Positions 46,300-57,857 of a DNA stretch of 64,000 bases are shown here, piece by piece (the stretch's first letter is position 1; every line of letters begins with the position of its first letter). This DNA comes from Umbelopsis ramanniana AG. Its lineage: Eukaryota; Mucoromycota; Umbelopsidomycetes; Umbelopsidales; Umbelopsidaceae. The notes beneath the pieces are model-generated. The model had not been told where the DNA came from. It ran no database searches and was given only the letters and a program-made list of their open reading frames with translations. The stretch is taken from positions 124,001 through 188,000 of the forward strand of contig NW_026252133.1 in the NCBI RefSeq assembly GCF_025399195.1. Direction: 5' to 3'. Made by a program: the position numbers and the translations under genes.

Positions 46300-48758
46300 T
46301 CATGCCCCAACAGAGTCGAAATAAGTGTCAAGTTCCGAGTGATCTTCAAGTTTTAATGATGCTCCAACGTATCCGTCGGGTCTCACCACAAAAATAGCCG
46401 GCGAGTCAAGAACTCCAAGCTTGGTGTGACACTCATTATTATGGTCTAAATACAAGTTCTCTGCTGAGACGTATGTCGATATTAAAGACTGCATGTTGAT
46501 AACATCGTTTCGGTTTTGATTGGTAATATAAACCACATTGACCACGGTAGAAGTTTTGGTCAAAGGTGGGGCGCTGTATCGTTGAAGTCGTGTGGTTATT
46601 TTGGGGTTACTGGGATAATTCTCGCTCAAGCGTCTAGTAAATGATCTCGGAGAATTGATGTCTTCCTTGAACGCCTTCAACATTTCCAAAGAGTGCTCAT
46701 CTTGTTGTTGGAGGGTAGATGCCAAGCAAAGCAGAATAGTGAAGGCGCCAAATCCATCTTCTCGAATGCGGTCTAATAGGTAAAAGTAATTGCCTCGTAT
46801 TTGTTTCCATGTATCAGTTGTGGACACGGTGGCCGCTACTGAAGCTTTACTCTTGACAGATATCGATCTACGTAAGGTTTGCGGAAACACTCTTTGGCCC
46901 CATGATGGGTGTTTCTTGTTTAACGTGCTGGATTCATTGGGTAGAGCAAACTGTGTTGAGACATTTCGCTTCATGTTATGTAAGTCCATGATCTGACTTG
47001 CTCTGTACGGCTTCAACCTTCCATCAGGAAGTTTGTCACCACCAGCTACCTTGAAGTCAGTGACAAAGGCGAATGTTTTATCGGATATCCGCAAATTAAG
47101 TCGGTTCTCGGGCAAACAGTTTAGCCCAGAGAAGATCTCTTTATGCTTTCGGATGTGATATTGAAGCTCTTTATGCATAGTTGAGTTTAAGCCACCCATA
47201 ATATGTTGTCCGCGGCCAGCTAATAAAAGCTGAAAGGTAAAAGAGCATTGATCGAAAGCTCGTATATGATGCTGCATTTCAAAGTTAAACGTTTCGAGAA
47301 CGGCTGATTTTGATCCTTGCAAATAGTCCAATCGTATTTTCCAACACAAATTGTTAACATGTTCCAGCGCGCTAACCATACCAAACAATTCCAATTGTCT
47401 CGTTCCCTGAGCCGCCGCTGAAAATCAGTAAATGCTCTTAATTCCCATGACATCAAAATAGAAGATTAACGTTTGGGACAAAGTTCAAGACATACCTCCA
47501 ATTAGAAATACCCGCTTCATCATCTGTAGCTCCTCACTGACTCGTATATCAGCTGTAAAATAGGTTGTCAGTCAGCTTTGATTGGTTAATATCTGAAAAA
47601 CTTGAAACCATCGAACTAACTTTGCCATCCTTCAAATGACCAAATTTTATGGACTTCCAATTGATACGGTTCCATCATCGTTTTTATATGCCGTATAGCG
47701 ATATCCACAGGAACATGCTGGTCCAAACTCCGGTGACTCCAGGACGGATGGTGTTCAAATGTGAATTGCATTTCGCCATCATGACCTTCAAGAGTTATTT
47801 CGCTTGGCATTAGATTTTTTGCGTGGACTACGCACGGTTCTTTTTTCATAAACCAAAAAGTTAAACCTACCAATTACCAGTGCTGATCCAGACCGACTAT
47901 CGATAAAAGACACAGATTGCGACCCAGGAAAATTTGTTGTAGCTTGGGCCACAAGTGTATAAAAGAACGTGTCGTTTCGCCTGCTATCCATCGGAATACC
48001 TAGATTACATTTAAAAAAACTTCAGCTTTTTAAGTTTACAGGCAACTTCCATGGTAAACAGGCGCTTACCCAATTTCTGCCGAATAAAGCTATGGACACC
48101 ATCGGCACCAATGAGATATTGACATTGTATTTGTTCGCTGGTGTTTTCATGAACAATGATTGCCGTAACCGCAGCATCCATGTCTATCAATTCCTTCTCG
48201 TATTCCACATCAACATTGTAATCGGCCTTCAGTTTTTCCACCATGCGCTCTTTGACTTTGAGTTCTGACAGACAAACACAGTACTGGTATTTTGAAGTTT
48301 CATTTGACCATAAGGCGAAGGAACCAGCGCTTCTGCCGCTATGGTAAGTATAGAACTTGTGGTGGAGTCGACCGGTTTCTGTGATATAATTGGCTATCCC
48401 GACAACATCCAAAATCTCAAGAGCGCGCGGTGTCCAAAGCACAGGGAAGTCTTTGGTCTTCGTCATGTGGTGTTTCCTTTCTAAGATTTGAAATATATCA
48501 ATGCGTCTGTTTATCCAAGTTACTGACATGGTACTGTTCGATCCACCTACCGATAATTCGCACAGTGAGACCGAGCCTTGATAATAGCATGGCAGCCAAG
48601 AGACCGTCGATTCCTATTTACAATTGATTATCTATTTAGATGGGCTATGGTCATATGCTAAGGACGGACGGGACGTTCGAAGGGTGAGAATTTTTCGTAC
48701 CAGCTCCCACTATGAGAACATCCACAACAGGCTGAAAAATCTTTGCACTTTCTTCCAT
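46300..48758 (-). CDS. Divergent FAD-dependent aromatic-hydroxylase-type monooxygenase
   Basis: Seven exons (48758-48701, 48613-48551, 48480-48070, 47999-47871, 47827-47621, 47552-47496, 47417-46300) give 680 aa. The FAD fold starts VVDVLIVGAGIDGLLAAMLL (GxGxxG), followed by PRALEILDVVG and the DG motif YLIGADGVHSFIRQKLG. The C-terminal thioredoxin-like dimer domain typical of phenol hydroxylases is present (SPAIFVVRPDGYVGASL). The third flavin motif, normally GDAAHxHxPxGGQGMN, is replaced by GGAAAQGTRQLELFGMV, so the Asp that holds the FAD ribityl is lost. The intron at 47828-47870 is only 43 nt but is the one that keeps phase. Substrate unknown; reduced or altered activity is inferred. Confidence 0.82.
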
Positions 48759-50453
48759 TCCTCGCGTATGACAGCAATGTACAAGCCGATTATACAAAAG
48801 CTAGGAAAGAATAATAGAGAAAAAAGAAGAACTTGGTGCAGCTGAAAATGGAGTTTCATATTTTTTTTTTGTTCGTGACAAAACTTTCGTTTCTCCAATT
48901 GGGGCATAACCAAGTACCACAACGGAACATCAACTATTCTGCACTGGGAAAAGGCTCAGCATATTTCCAGGTACCTTCTGGTTCGGAGTGATAGTAATGC
49001 AGACGATAACAAGCGTACTGCATTCAACAGACGCTAAATACTGTGGTTGATGCGGCCATAATATCCGTATTTCCTGCGGTGGAATTGCGGGTCCCATATT
49101 CAATGTTATGCGAGGCCTATGTCACCGTAAAGCCCGAAGCCTTATGTAAAAATGCGTTTAGTCTCAGATAGGAAGCAGCAATTAGCATACTGCTCTGTTC
49201 GATCGCCCGTTGTCGATAGCTTGATAAAGTATATCGATGAGACTCCTTCTTGACATGGATTTTAAACATAAAGTCATGGAAAACGATCATGTTTACTCAT
49301 TGGTCAGTCATTTAGGTACTACCCAATTCATCCCTATATCCCGAAGGACGCACAGAATTTGATGAAAGAACCATTTCGATGTACTTGAGAACGTACCTGC
49401 TGGCTACAATTGCAGCACCTTGATAAAACTCAGATTTTTCGAGTCAAATTTTCACGTAGTACAGTATTACTTTCATGAAAGAAATGAAGCATGATTTTAA
49501 ACTGCTGATCACGAATATACGAGTTGAAACAGTTAAACCGGAAGGCAGATGAATGTTGTCCGATTTTTAGATGCAAGCGAGCCTGAGTGGACACTTACAT
49601 CTTTCTCATGGTCATAGCGCTATAAGATTTCGATCTCGTATACCATAAAAATAATAATTCATAATGAACCAAAAACGTGGAATGCAATATAATGAATGTA
49701 ACTTCTTTGCTGATTTGAAACGGCAATTGATGACTACGCACGCCCACTTCCGCATTTGTGAAAGCAATAGAAGCTGATTGTCAACTTTCACTTCCCGCTA
49801 CATGGTCACTAGTAGGATAATAGCCGAGGTACTGCTAATATCGCAGCAGTACAGACAGCTTAGCTGATTCGTAGTGTAATTCTGAGTGGCTCCTCAACAT
49901 GTGTCCGATAAATAGTGGAGTTGAGCACTCAGCGTCATGCAGGTACTATTCTAACTTTGGTGGGGTTTAAATGCAGTATCGCGTTGCATGAGTTGCATGA
50001 CCATAAGTATGACCATAAGTATGTATATACATAAGTGTATATACTGTAAATTTTCATACAGGTTATGTAAGAGCTGGAGAGGCTGTAGCGCAGAGTTATA
50101 GTCAGTGCAAATAGGATCGCCCGATTGCAAGTACGATCTCTGTGCTATCTTCATAAAATCAGTGCAACGCAACAGCGCTAGTACATTAATGACAACCTCA
50201 CAAAACGCTTTGGTGTCAGCGATCACAAAGTGATCTCGCTGTACAACTGACATTTATTTCATTTAGGCAAGATTTGTACTTATGATATAATATGAAAAAG
50301 TTCTATACAGAGACGATAGCTATATCTCCAAACATTATGACAAGCAAGCTTTAATAACAAGTACCAATCTCACATGAAATTATATGTGTTCTGCTTCACC
50401 AGCTAATTTCTAAAAGTCGTTTGACCGATCTGAACAACTTTCTGGTAACTGTA
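48759..50453. other. Gene-poor region with hairpins and a short direct repeat
   Basis: 1.7 kb without a supportable protein gene. It contains a hairpin GTACTGCT/AGCAGTAC at 49829-49852 and a second at 49882-49932 (CTGAGTG/CACTCAG outer, CTCAAC/GTTGAG inner). A tandem 12 bp repeat (ATGACCATAAGT, twice) lies near 49997-50020, followed by TATATA runs. A 100-codon minus-strand frame at 49951-50253 overlaps the repeats and has no motif. Confidence 0.5.
49829..49932. repeat. Two neighbouring inverted repeats (hairpins)
   Basis: Hairpin 1: GTACTGCT (49829-49836) and AGCAGTAC (49845-49852), 8 bp stem, 8 nt loop. Hairpin 2: CTGAGTG (49882-49888) with CACTCAG (49926-49932), and CTCAAC (49893-49898) with GTTGAG (49920-49925), leaving a 4 nt bulge and a 21 nt loop. 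They lie in a gene-poor gap; an RNA is possible but unproven. Confidence 0.6.
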
Positions 50454-51716
50454 TCAACAAACACCGACAGTTACGGCCGGAACGAGAGCTTGAACGGGTA
50501 TACATCTATCGCCACGGGGTTTAACTGACAGAGCAGGTTTCCCAGCGGCGGTGATCAGCTTTTTCACGCGTTTGCAATTTGCCCATACGTGATCCAAGAA
50601 ACGTTGGTCAAGATTAATGCATCCTGACACATCCAAGATTTCTAGACTTTGCAGCGACTCATCCTTCCACCATGTAGTAAATTCAGATCCAGTTATTTGG
50701 TCGCAGTTTTGAAGCTTGAGATACTTCAACTGAGGCGCTCCCTGGACGATGACTTTTAATAGGTTATCGTTGACTGTAACATAGTCGCTAAGATCCAACT
50801 TTGAGAGATTTCTGCAACTCCGTATGATGGCCGTGATGGGCAAATTAATGTCTGGGCAGGTTTTTGAATAACGAACGTTACGCGGGGCTACCAAAACTTC
50901 CAGGTTTGGACAGTGGTTTGCGAGGGTCCGTAAAATTATTGGCGTTATATGGACACAACCTGTCATCCTGAAGCTACGCAGCTTCGACCAGTGCCTTATA
51001 GCCTCCATCAACCCGTCTTCCCAAATATTGCGGAAATCTTTAAAGCTGACGTTCTCAAGCTCGTTGCATGATTGAAGTAATAGGTATATAGCGTAGCGCA
51101 GTGGGAAGCTAGCGAATTCCAAGCTACGTAAGTTAGGAGAGAACGTTGGGAATAGGTCTGAGAGGCCGTAGTTGCAAACAACAAAGGTGGTATCTTTCTT
51201 TGGGAATCCCTGTAATGCCAGTCTGTCTACTGACTTCGTAAGTCGAGTTGCTGTCTGTAGCGACTTATAAAAATCCTTCAACCGGCTCTCTTGCCAGTTC
51301 AGTAAGGCAATAGGATGATTGAAGGAAAGCTCTAGTCCTGTTGTTCTTGTGCATAGTACTTCAATTAAGTGAATCAGTACTACATGTGCCTCTTCGTTGT
51401 ACGACCCGTCTTCATTGAATAAATATGACATGTCGAGGTTGATCGTCTTTATCGCATCCGGTGAGTATGGAGATCTTATCTGACTCGAAGAAATAGTCTC
51501 TAGCAGGTTGGATAGTCGGAACAAGCCATCAACCTGACCACCGCGCAGCTTGACGGTACTTAGTGACTGAGACAGAAGATAAGTTGCGACATCGTTCCAT
51601 ATATGAGAAACCAGTGAACATGATATTATGTTCGCAAAGTAGTCCAAGTCATCGGTGAACAGTTTATCGAATACAACATGAAGTACTTCTGGGGGGAGTG
51701 AAAGTGTTGAAGCCAT
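50454..51716 (-). CDS. F-box / leucine-rich-repeat protein
   Basis: A single exon of 420 aa. I start at 51716 because MASTLSLPPEVLHVVFDKL begins the F-box directly; in-frame ATGs at 51776 and 51806 would add basic residues. The F-box runs to about residue 60 (CSLVSHIWNDVATYLL). At least seven irregular LRRs follow, including LRSFRMTGCVHITPIILRTL, CPNLEVLV, CRNLSKLDLSDYVTVND, LKYLKLQNCDQITGSE and LEILDVSGCINLDQRFLDHV, of the AMN1/Skp2-like cysteine-containing type. F-box proteins link substrates to SCF ubiquitin ligases through Skp1; the substrate is unknown. It is one of the few intronless genes in the window. Confidence 0.9.
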   Translation of the reverse strand: MASTLSLPPEVLHVVFDKLFTDDLDYFANIISCSLVSHIWNDVATYLLSQSLSTVKLRGGQVDGLFRLSNLLETISSSQIRSPYSPDAIKTINLDMSYLFNEDGSYNEEAHVVLIHLIEVLCTRTTGLELSFNHPIALLNWQESRLKDFYKSLQTATRLTKSVDRLALQGFPKKDTTFVVCNYGLSDLFPTFSPNLRSLEFASFPLRYAIYLLLQSCNELENVSFKDFRNIWEDGLMEAIRHWSKLRSFRMTGCVHITPIILRTLANHCPNLEVLVAPRNVRYSKTCPDINLPITAIIRSCRNLSKLDLSDYVTVNDNLLKVIVQGAPQLKYLKLQNCDQITGSEFTTWWKDESLQSLEILDVSGCINLDQRFLDHVWANCKRVKKLITAAGKPALSVKPRGDRCIPVQALVPAVTVGVC

Positions 51717-52643
51717 GGTACAACGTCGTTTCCTCACATCGCAGTCGCACGGCGGGTGCTCTCTTTTTATTCCTGTCATTTTTTCCCACAGGCATAGCAT
51801 AAGCAAAAGACGGCGTAATCAAAGTGAAGAAAACTGTGCGGGGTCCCTGTGATAGAGCTCTCCGTGTGAATGATTACAAAATTTTGGATGCGGGTAAAGG
51901 CTGCCTAAGACTGGTCATGTGGGCTTGCCTCGTCGAATTCCCCACAAAACACAAAATTCAGAGCGAAAGTCCAGTTTGGGACACTGATAAGATTGTTGCA
52001 AGCAAATGACTTCATACCGTTTCATCCACAGCCCAACGCCTATGATCAGACACAGTGAAATATAGACTTCCATGTCTGTAATATTGCAGTATGAAATTAG
52101 CATGCGGCTTCTCATGACAGTCTATACCTCTAATCAGGTTGCTGATGGCACCAATGAAATTTGTTTTGGCATTACAACACCTCAGGGGCTGACCTTCGAC
52201 TGCAGATACTTGTTACATATTTTGAAATGAATCGAAAGGTACATCATATATGGTATAATTCCAGTATTCAACCAATTGAGTGGGGGCCGCCTAGGGCATT
52301 ATTGCATAATGCCAAGAGCAATTTTATGCGAGTCAGAGAAGCAAAGTAAATATATACCTCTGCTGGTGGCACTCACTCTTTGGGAATCGGTTTAGGAAAA
52401 ACGGGTTTGCCTTTTGACGAAAGAAAAAATAAATAGACAATTTGGTTGAAGAAGGCAATGCGCTGTGCGCAATTTTTGGAACGTTGTATCGTCGATACCG
52501 TTGTCTTTTGGTTGGCCCGTGCTGTGCTCAGCTTATTATAAAGGAAAAATTTGATTGGTTCTCTCTTCACGTGATCTCGGGAAGTATAGAGCCCCTCTGG
52601 TCAACTTGATGCGCAGCTTATTCTAATCTCACTGCAAGATACC
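51717..52643. other. Divergent intergenic region (F-box / CHTOP-like)
   Basis: 0.93 kb containing both promoters. No TATA box or repeat stands out. Short frames at 52161-52570 have no motif. Confidence 0.45.
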
Positions 52644-53310
52644 ATGGGAGTTAACCGTAGAATTGCCTTCAGCAACAAGCAAAACAACGGCAGAACTATA
52701 ACACATAATGTTGGATTGAATGAAAGGTATGGATCATTGGCTTCAACGGCGGATCGTTATCGAAGAGCGGCAGGTACCAACACTCGGATGTTGTAGATTC
52801 AGTCAACTTGGAAAACCAGCAACTGGTGCGGCAAAGAGCAAGCCAGCTATTACAAACCGACTAGGACCTCAGAATGCTGGTCGTGCGCATGTTGCCAACA
52901 TCCAAAGCCGATTAGGCAAAGCGAAAAACGCCGGAATCAAGAAGGCACCTCTAAAGCGTAAAAACAATGGTCCTACTGCCATGGAGGGTGTTGAACGCGC
53001 TGGTAACGTTTCGGCACGTAACCAGAAAGGGCTCGCTAATCTTCGAAAAGCTAAACCCAATGCTGCCAACGCGCAAAAGAAAGTTGCACGCAACAACACC
53101 AAGCGACCTGCCCCCAACGCGCGCGGGAAGCCAAAAGCACAGGACAAGGGTAAACCTCAGGAACGCGCCAAAGCAAAGCCTGTGTCGAAGGACGATCTTG
53201 ATAAGTCTTTGGACGAGTATATGATGAAGGATCCAAAGACTGCTCAAGCTAGATTGGATGACGAATTAAACCAATACTTGGCTGACGGTGACTTAGTCAT
53301 GGACATGTAA
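52644..53310 (+). CDS. CHTOP/FOP-like mRNA export adaptor
   Basis: Two exons (52644-52726 and 52797-53310) give 198 aa. The exon junction forms VGLNERFSQLGK, a UAP56-binding motif like the SLNERFTNML of human CHTOP. The middle is basic, with Lys/Arg/Asn/Ala repeats and no RRM domain, which argues against ALYREF/Yra1. The C-terminus is the FoP duplication: DLDKSLDEYMMKDP and ARLDDELNQYLADGD, two copies of LDxxLDxYM. CHTOP works in TREX with UAP56 to load NXF1 on mRNA; the same role is inferred here. Confidence 0.85.
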
Positions 53311-54321
53311 TGTTCAAACTTACGCTTCTACCAAATCGCTCACAGCTCACATTTAGCGCACTATACGGCCTTAATCAGTACATCATCAACATTTGAATTC
53401 TCTTTCAATACATATCATTATTTCCACAATATCGAATGTCAACAGTCTTGAGTGCTTTGTCAAGCTTGCGTGCTATCGCCAAAAACCTAACGAAGAGCTG
53501 ACGAAGTGAAAGTTGCAAACAGTGAGAAATGGAAAGGTGCAAAGATTATGGCGATTTTCTTTAGAGACAGCTCACTGAAGAAGGAAAAAAAAAAAAGGCA
53601 GATGTGAATATGCAACTGCTCAACGGTTACCAATATAACATAGATAACATAGACAACAGTGTAGAGTAGAGAATAAGCGACCTAGCACACCATTAAATGA
53701 ACAAACAATCTTTATGCCTTACTTGCTCCAATGCTTTCAGATCGATATATGTTTGACCATTTTGCGATTTCGGATCTCGCTTTGATTATTGCTTTGCTGC
53801 CCTTCCTATGGCCACTGTAAAATGCCTTTTCAGACTACAGCATGCTGAAGTCATATTATCACCAGTGACTATGTTAGCATTCCAACCACTTTGGCTATCT
53901 AATATCAAGTGGAGCTCTATTTGCACTGGAAACCATGATATATGATGTTCACACATTAGCTAGCTAAGCACAGAAGGACAGAGATGATGATACATAAGTT
54001 GTGACTCAATTATCAAATTTTCCGATTCGTATTAAAGATGGCGCAGTGCGGTGAGGTTCACGTCGAGACGAACAAATGCTGTATAACAACCGAAGGTGGA
54101 CACGGCAACTTTTAGCGTTCGGCAGATGGTGGATCAGCTTTATTTTTTTCTGTCCAGAAAAGGAAACTGGCGCAATAACAACCTTTGAGAAAAGGCAAGG
54201 GCAAAACATATAATAATTCAATTAGACTTGTGGATGGGTAACCACTCTCTTTCATATCTTTGTAAAAACTTCTCTACTCTTTGTACATAATTACACGCAT
54301 ATATTCCTCGGCTTCAAAGAA
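53311..54321. other. Intergenic
   Basis: 1.0 kb between two plus-strand genes. It has an A-run near 53587-53598 and AT-rich DNA. No RNA gene or ORF is supported. Confidence 0.45.
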
Positions 54322-55196
54322 ATGCTGTCAAAGACTAAGATTGAGAATGTCACTTGCCTTGCTCTCAATTTCTTAAATATTCTTCTATACCTACTTGTCA
54401 TTGCCGCCGCCTGCTATAAATGCATCAACTCCAACTTTTCGCAAATTGTCTTATCCATCTATGGAGCGTAAGTTCTTATATCTATAAGCTTAACATTGCA
54501 AAAGGATAGCTGATAAATGTCCATCAACAGAATAATAGCGGCTGCTCTTACGATAAACGAAATCCAATCACCACTTCTGACACAAGAATACTTTCGATTT
54601 ATGTGCATATATAGAGGCCGCGGTTTGATCTTCTTCTTGTATGTGTATAAAACTTTGCGCAGTAATCGTTGAATTGTTTTAATAGCATCTAACTTTCTCT
54701 CATGTCTTTTGCTTGTAGTTTTGGATGCCTCGTTCTAGGCGAAGAAGTCCTCAATATTATTGTTGGTACGCTGACTCTCAGCTGGGGGTTGTTTTACATA
54801 ATTTTGTCCTTTATTGCCAGTATACCACCACCAAATTCGTTAGTCATAAACTGGCAAAATTGGAAGGACTTCTCAGCAGAAGGTCTGGACCTCAGTCGAC
54901 CACGTAACTCTACAATTGAGAGCGTTGCAGCAATCCAACTCAAAGGCCCTCCACGACCCAGTTCGTCCATGGCCCAACCAACCATATCTAGATACAGCAA
55001 CGGCTATAGTTTGACTGAAGCAGATATGGGAGATTGGAGAGTAGACTCTGATTATGGTAGTGTCAAAGAGGGTGTTCAATATGTTACCCAACCCAGCTCT
55101 GAGTATGATGGTAGTTTTGTATCGCCAGTCCACTCGCCAAGAACGTCCGGGATCGCTTCTCCACACATGGGTTATTCCCAAGGACAAAGATGGTGA
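54322..55196 (+). CDS. COPI-associated-type four-helix membrane protein
   Basis: Three exons (54322-54467, 54531-54638, 54719-55196) give 243 aa. Helix 1 is LALNFLNILLYLLVIAAACY. The segment YRGRGLIFFLFGCLVLGEEV leads into NIIVGTLTLSWGLFYIILSFI. The GRGLxYxxxGCLxLG pattern is typical of the COPI_assoc/Tvp18-like family of small Golgi membrane proteins. The last 110 residues are cytosolic, Ser-rich and disordered (SSSMAQPTISRY, SPVHSPRTSG). Family function in Golgi/COPI traffic is poorly known. The gene is convergent with the TM9SF gene, with about 220 bp between stop codons. Confidence 0.75.
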
Positions 55197-55414
55197 ATAT
55201 CCATTTGACAAAGAAAGAAAGAATCAAATAGAAAAAAGTAGTCGGTCCCGAATGTAAATAAGTGCAAGCGCACCTTAACTCCAGTACACAAACATAGTGA
55301 AATTTCAAAATATATATTTTCTTTTGTTCAGCACAACCGTGCCATGTACTGTATATGTCTATATAAACTGTAGATTGCAAAGAGCGTTCCATCTTAATGA
55401 ATGCCCCAGGAGAT

Positions 55415-57857
55415 TTAGTCAACCTAAGGTGGACGGTTAGCGTTAAATCTTTAAGCGTCTGAGCAATGTGGATCTTTACCTTGAGAGCCGAATACAATCG
55501 GCGCACAAAAGCATATGCAGCGAAAAATCCAATTGTGCCAGTACACACACCAAATGCGAGAGAAACCAAAAATGCGTTAGCAACATAGGCAAGCCCAGCA
55601 ACGAAACCATCAATTTCTAGAACAGTTATCCAGTAGGCGATGGCATAACTAACGAAATATTGCATTAGCACTGAAGTCTTCTCATACCTTTTGGTGACTG
55701 CCCCCAACTTACCAGAATACATAGATACCAGAGGCCCCCGATACAACAAACGATCTCCACCACCAGTTATAGTCCTCGCTGCACAATTGGAAGTACACAA
55801 GGGCGACAGTGACTTCGATAATGGTAATAACAAGGAGAAGGAAAACAATCTCCAGGAAGTAGAAAGATCCGTACATTTGTCCCTGCCAAATGGATTTGAG
55901 CAGGAAATGAACTTCCATAAATACAACAGCAAATGGCAAAGCGCCTCCGGCTGCCATACTATTTAAAAAAGTATTGAATATCAGTCAAAAACTTCCAATG
56001 GTGACACTCGCAGTTGATTTCTACTTTTACCTGATCCAAGTACTCATGTACCAAGGTTTATAGGGTATAATTCTAGGCACAGGGCTCACTCTTACGGGAT
56101 GCTCGAGACGAGGTTGCTTATCACCAAAGTATGCTCCAAACATTACCAGTGGGAGGCATACCACGGCCCACATGATGATTAGTGAAAGCCATGTGGTAAA
56201 TGGCATAGCCCATGACGACTGCTTCGTCCAAACAAACAAATTGATGATGGTCGCTGTCAAGAATAGAACCGCAGGAACTAAAGTAGCCGTCTTTTTGGAA
56301 GAATTAGTCAACGTTCCAAGGGCGTAAGGCACACTCGTCAACCTACCAAAACAGCATTTAATTGCCAAGAGCGCCCTTTAAATACTTTGTAAATGCGAGC
56401 ACTGGAATATCCAGCAGCGAATCTGTCAAATAAAGTTCAGTTTTCCCTGTCAATGTCTCATGAGTGCCATAAACATCGTCAATGTCACTAACCCTCCAAG
56501 AAGATACATAATCAGCGCAAATGAAACTATGCCTCCACGATGTGTTCTGTTCAGAATACCGATATACGCCATCTCTGAAAATGTGTAAAATCAGTAAGAG
56601 TCACTGATTGACAACCCTCCTCACCGTTCAAAAGGAAATAACGCTTACGCAAAGTGAGTATGGCCATAGTAAGAAGTTGAATACCAGACCCCAGCAGTGG
56701 CGCAAAGAGACCTCCATAGGTGGGTCTTCTGAAAACATCTTTGTTGATGAGCTTCCAGCCCAATGCCTCATCATTGTTATTGTACAACTGTTGAAGTAGC
56801 AGAAAATCAGTGCTTTTCCTGACTACATGCATCCGCACGTGAAAACCTTACCTTGTCATCGTCCGTCATATCTTTTCGTACGGCTTTCATCAATATGACA
56901 GCAAGAATTGCAGACATGAACAAAACTATGACCAACGAGTTGATAATTGCATACCAATGCAAACTGTTGTCGGAGGCAAGTAGATACAATTCCCATCGTT
57001 GTTCCCAAGAAATTTGCTTGTTCAGTTCCCAAGTAACCGAATAGGAATATCGAATGGTCGTTCGACGTTCTGAGACTTCTTGACGACCATAATCAATTGT
57101 CGAAGGCTGGCATTCATCTCCTCTAAACGAATCAGGGTATACCTCAAATCCAACTATTCTAATGCGATCTTGGTCGACAGTATCGTATAGGATGTTGAAA
57201 GCAATGTGATTGTTAAGATATGTTTTACCATTCTGCGATTGGAGGACATGAGTGGATGAGAAAAATTGAGCCATGATAATATAGGTTAGGACTGTACTCA
57301 CAACAACTTGACCTAACGGAAATCCGTTACGATACCGTTTCGTTTTCACTTCGCTTGTATAGAATGCTGTTGAGCTAGGCATGTCGTCTAAAATCCATTC
57401 TACTTGATAGTCCTGTAATATCAACTTCTTTGCTTGCATAGCTTCTTCTACTGAAACAGGCTTATCGCATAGCACCTGGCAGGAGGAGTCGCGGCCCACA
57501 GTGATCTATTGATAGTAGAAGATCAACCGACATAGTCGAATAAAACAGACTGCTGGCATCTACACAACCACCTACCTTATAGTCGCTTTCAACGATACGA
57601 TCTCCTCTCATGACTTGGCCCAAATTTATCCACGGTCGTGAGGCTCGAGCACTTGTTGGGCATATAAAGTTTAACTCGCTGTAAGCATATGGCAATTGAG
57701 TCTTGAATGAAAAGATCTTGTTCAGGTATAGTGGTATAGGATCTCCTTTGTTCAGAATTGTAGCTGATGTCGAAAATAGACCAGCAGCACTGACTACTGC
57801 TATAAGTTGAGCACATATAGCGAGGACTGCCCAGAATCTATTTGAACCGTCCTTCAT
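55415..57857 (-). CDS. Transmembrane 9 superfamily protein (TM9SF/Emp70)
   Basis: A many-exon gene starting with a signal peptide (MKDGSNRFWAVLAICAQLIAVVSAAGLF, in part). The lumenal domain has GDPIPLYLNKIFS, CQVLCDKPVSVEEA, and the family's NHIAFNILY and GFEVYPDSF segments. Nine helices follow, with DDDKLYNNNDEALGWKLINKDVFRRP, FAPLLGSGIQLLTM, RGGIVSFALIMYLLGG, and FGAYFGDKQP. The end is completed by a 56 nt intron (55424-55479) that gives SALKVD and stop, so the conserved KxD tail that binds COPI in this family is kept. First exon 57857-57576, second 57505-56852. TM9SF proteins act in Golgi/endosome sorting and surface delivery of membrane proteins. Confidence 0.93.

Noticed and set aside
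46300-48758. Biosynthetic cluster around the FAD monooxygenase
   Set aside because: Neighbours are a wall glucanase and an F-box protein; there is no synthase, transporter or pathway regulator nearby.
50085-50160. tRNA-like string TGTAGCGCAG followed by GATTGCAAG
   Set aside because: The T-loop is not standard, and no acceptor stem or anticodon arm can be folded.
49951-50253. 100-codon minus-strand reading frame in the gene-poor gap
   Set aside because: It includes a direct repeat and TATATA DNA, has no family motif, and no splice partners were found.
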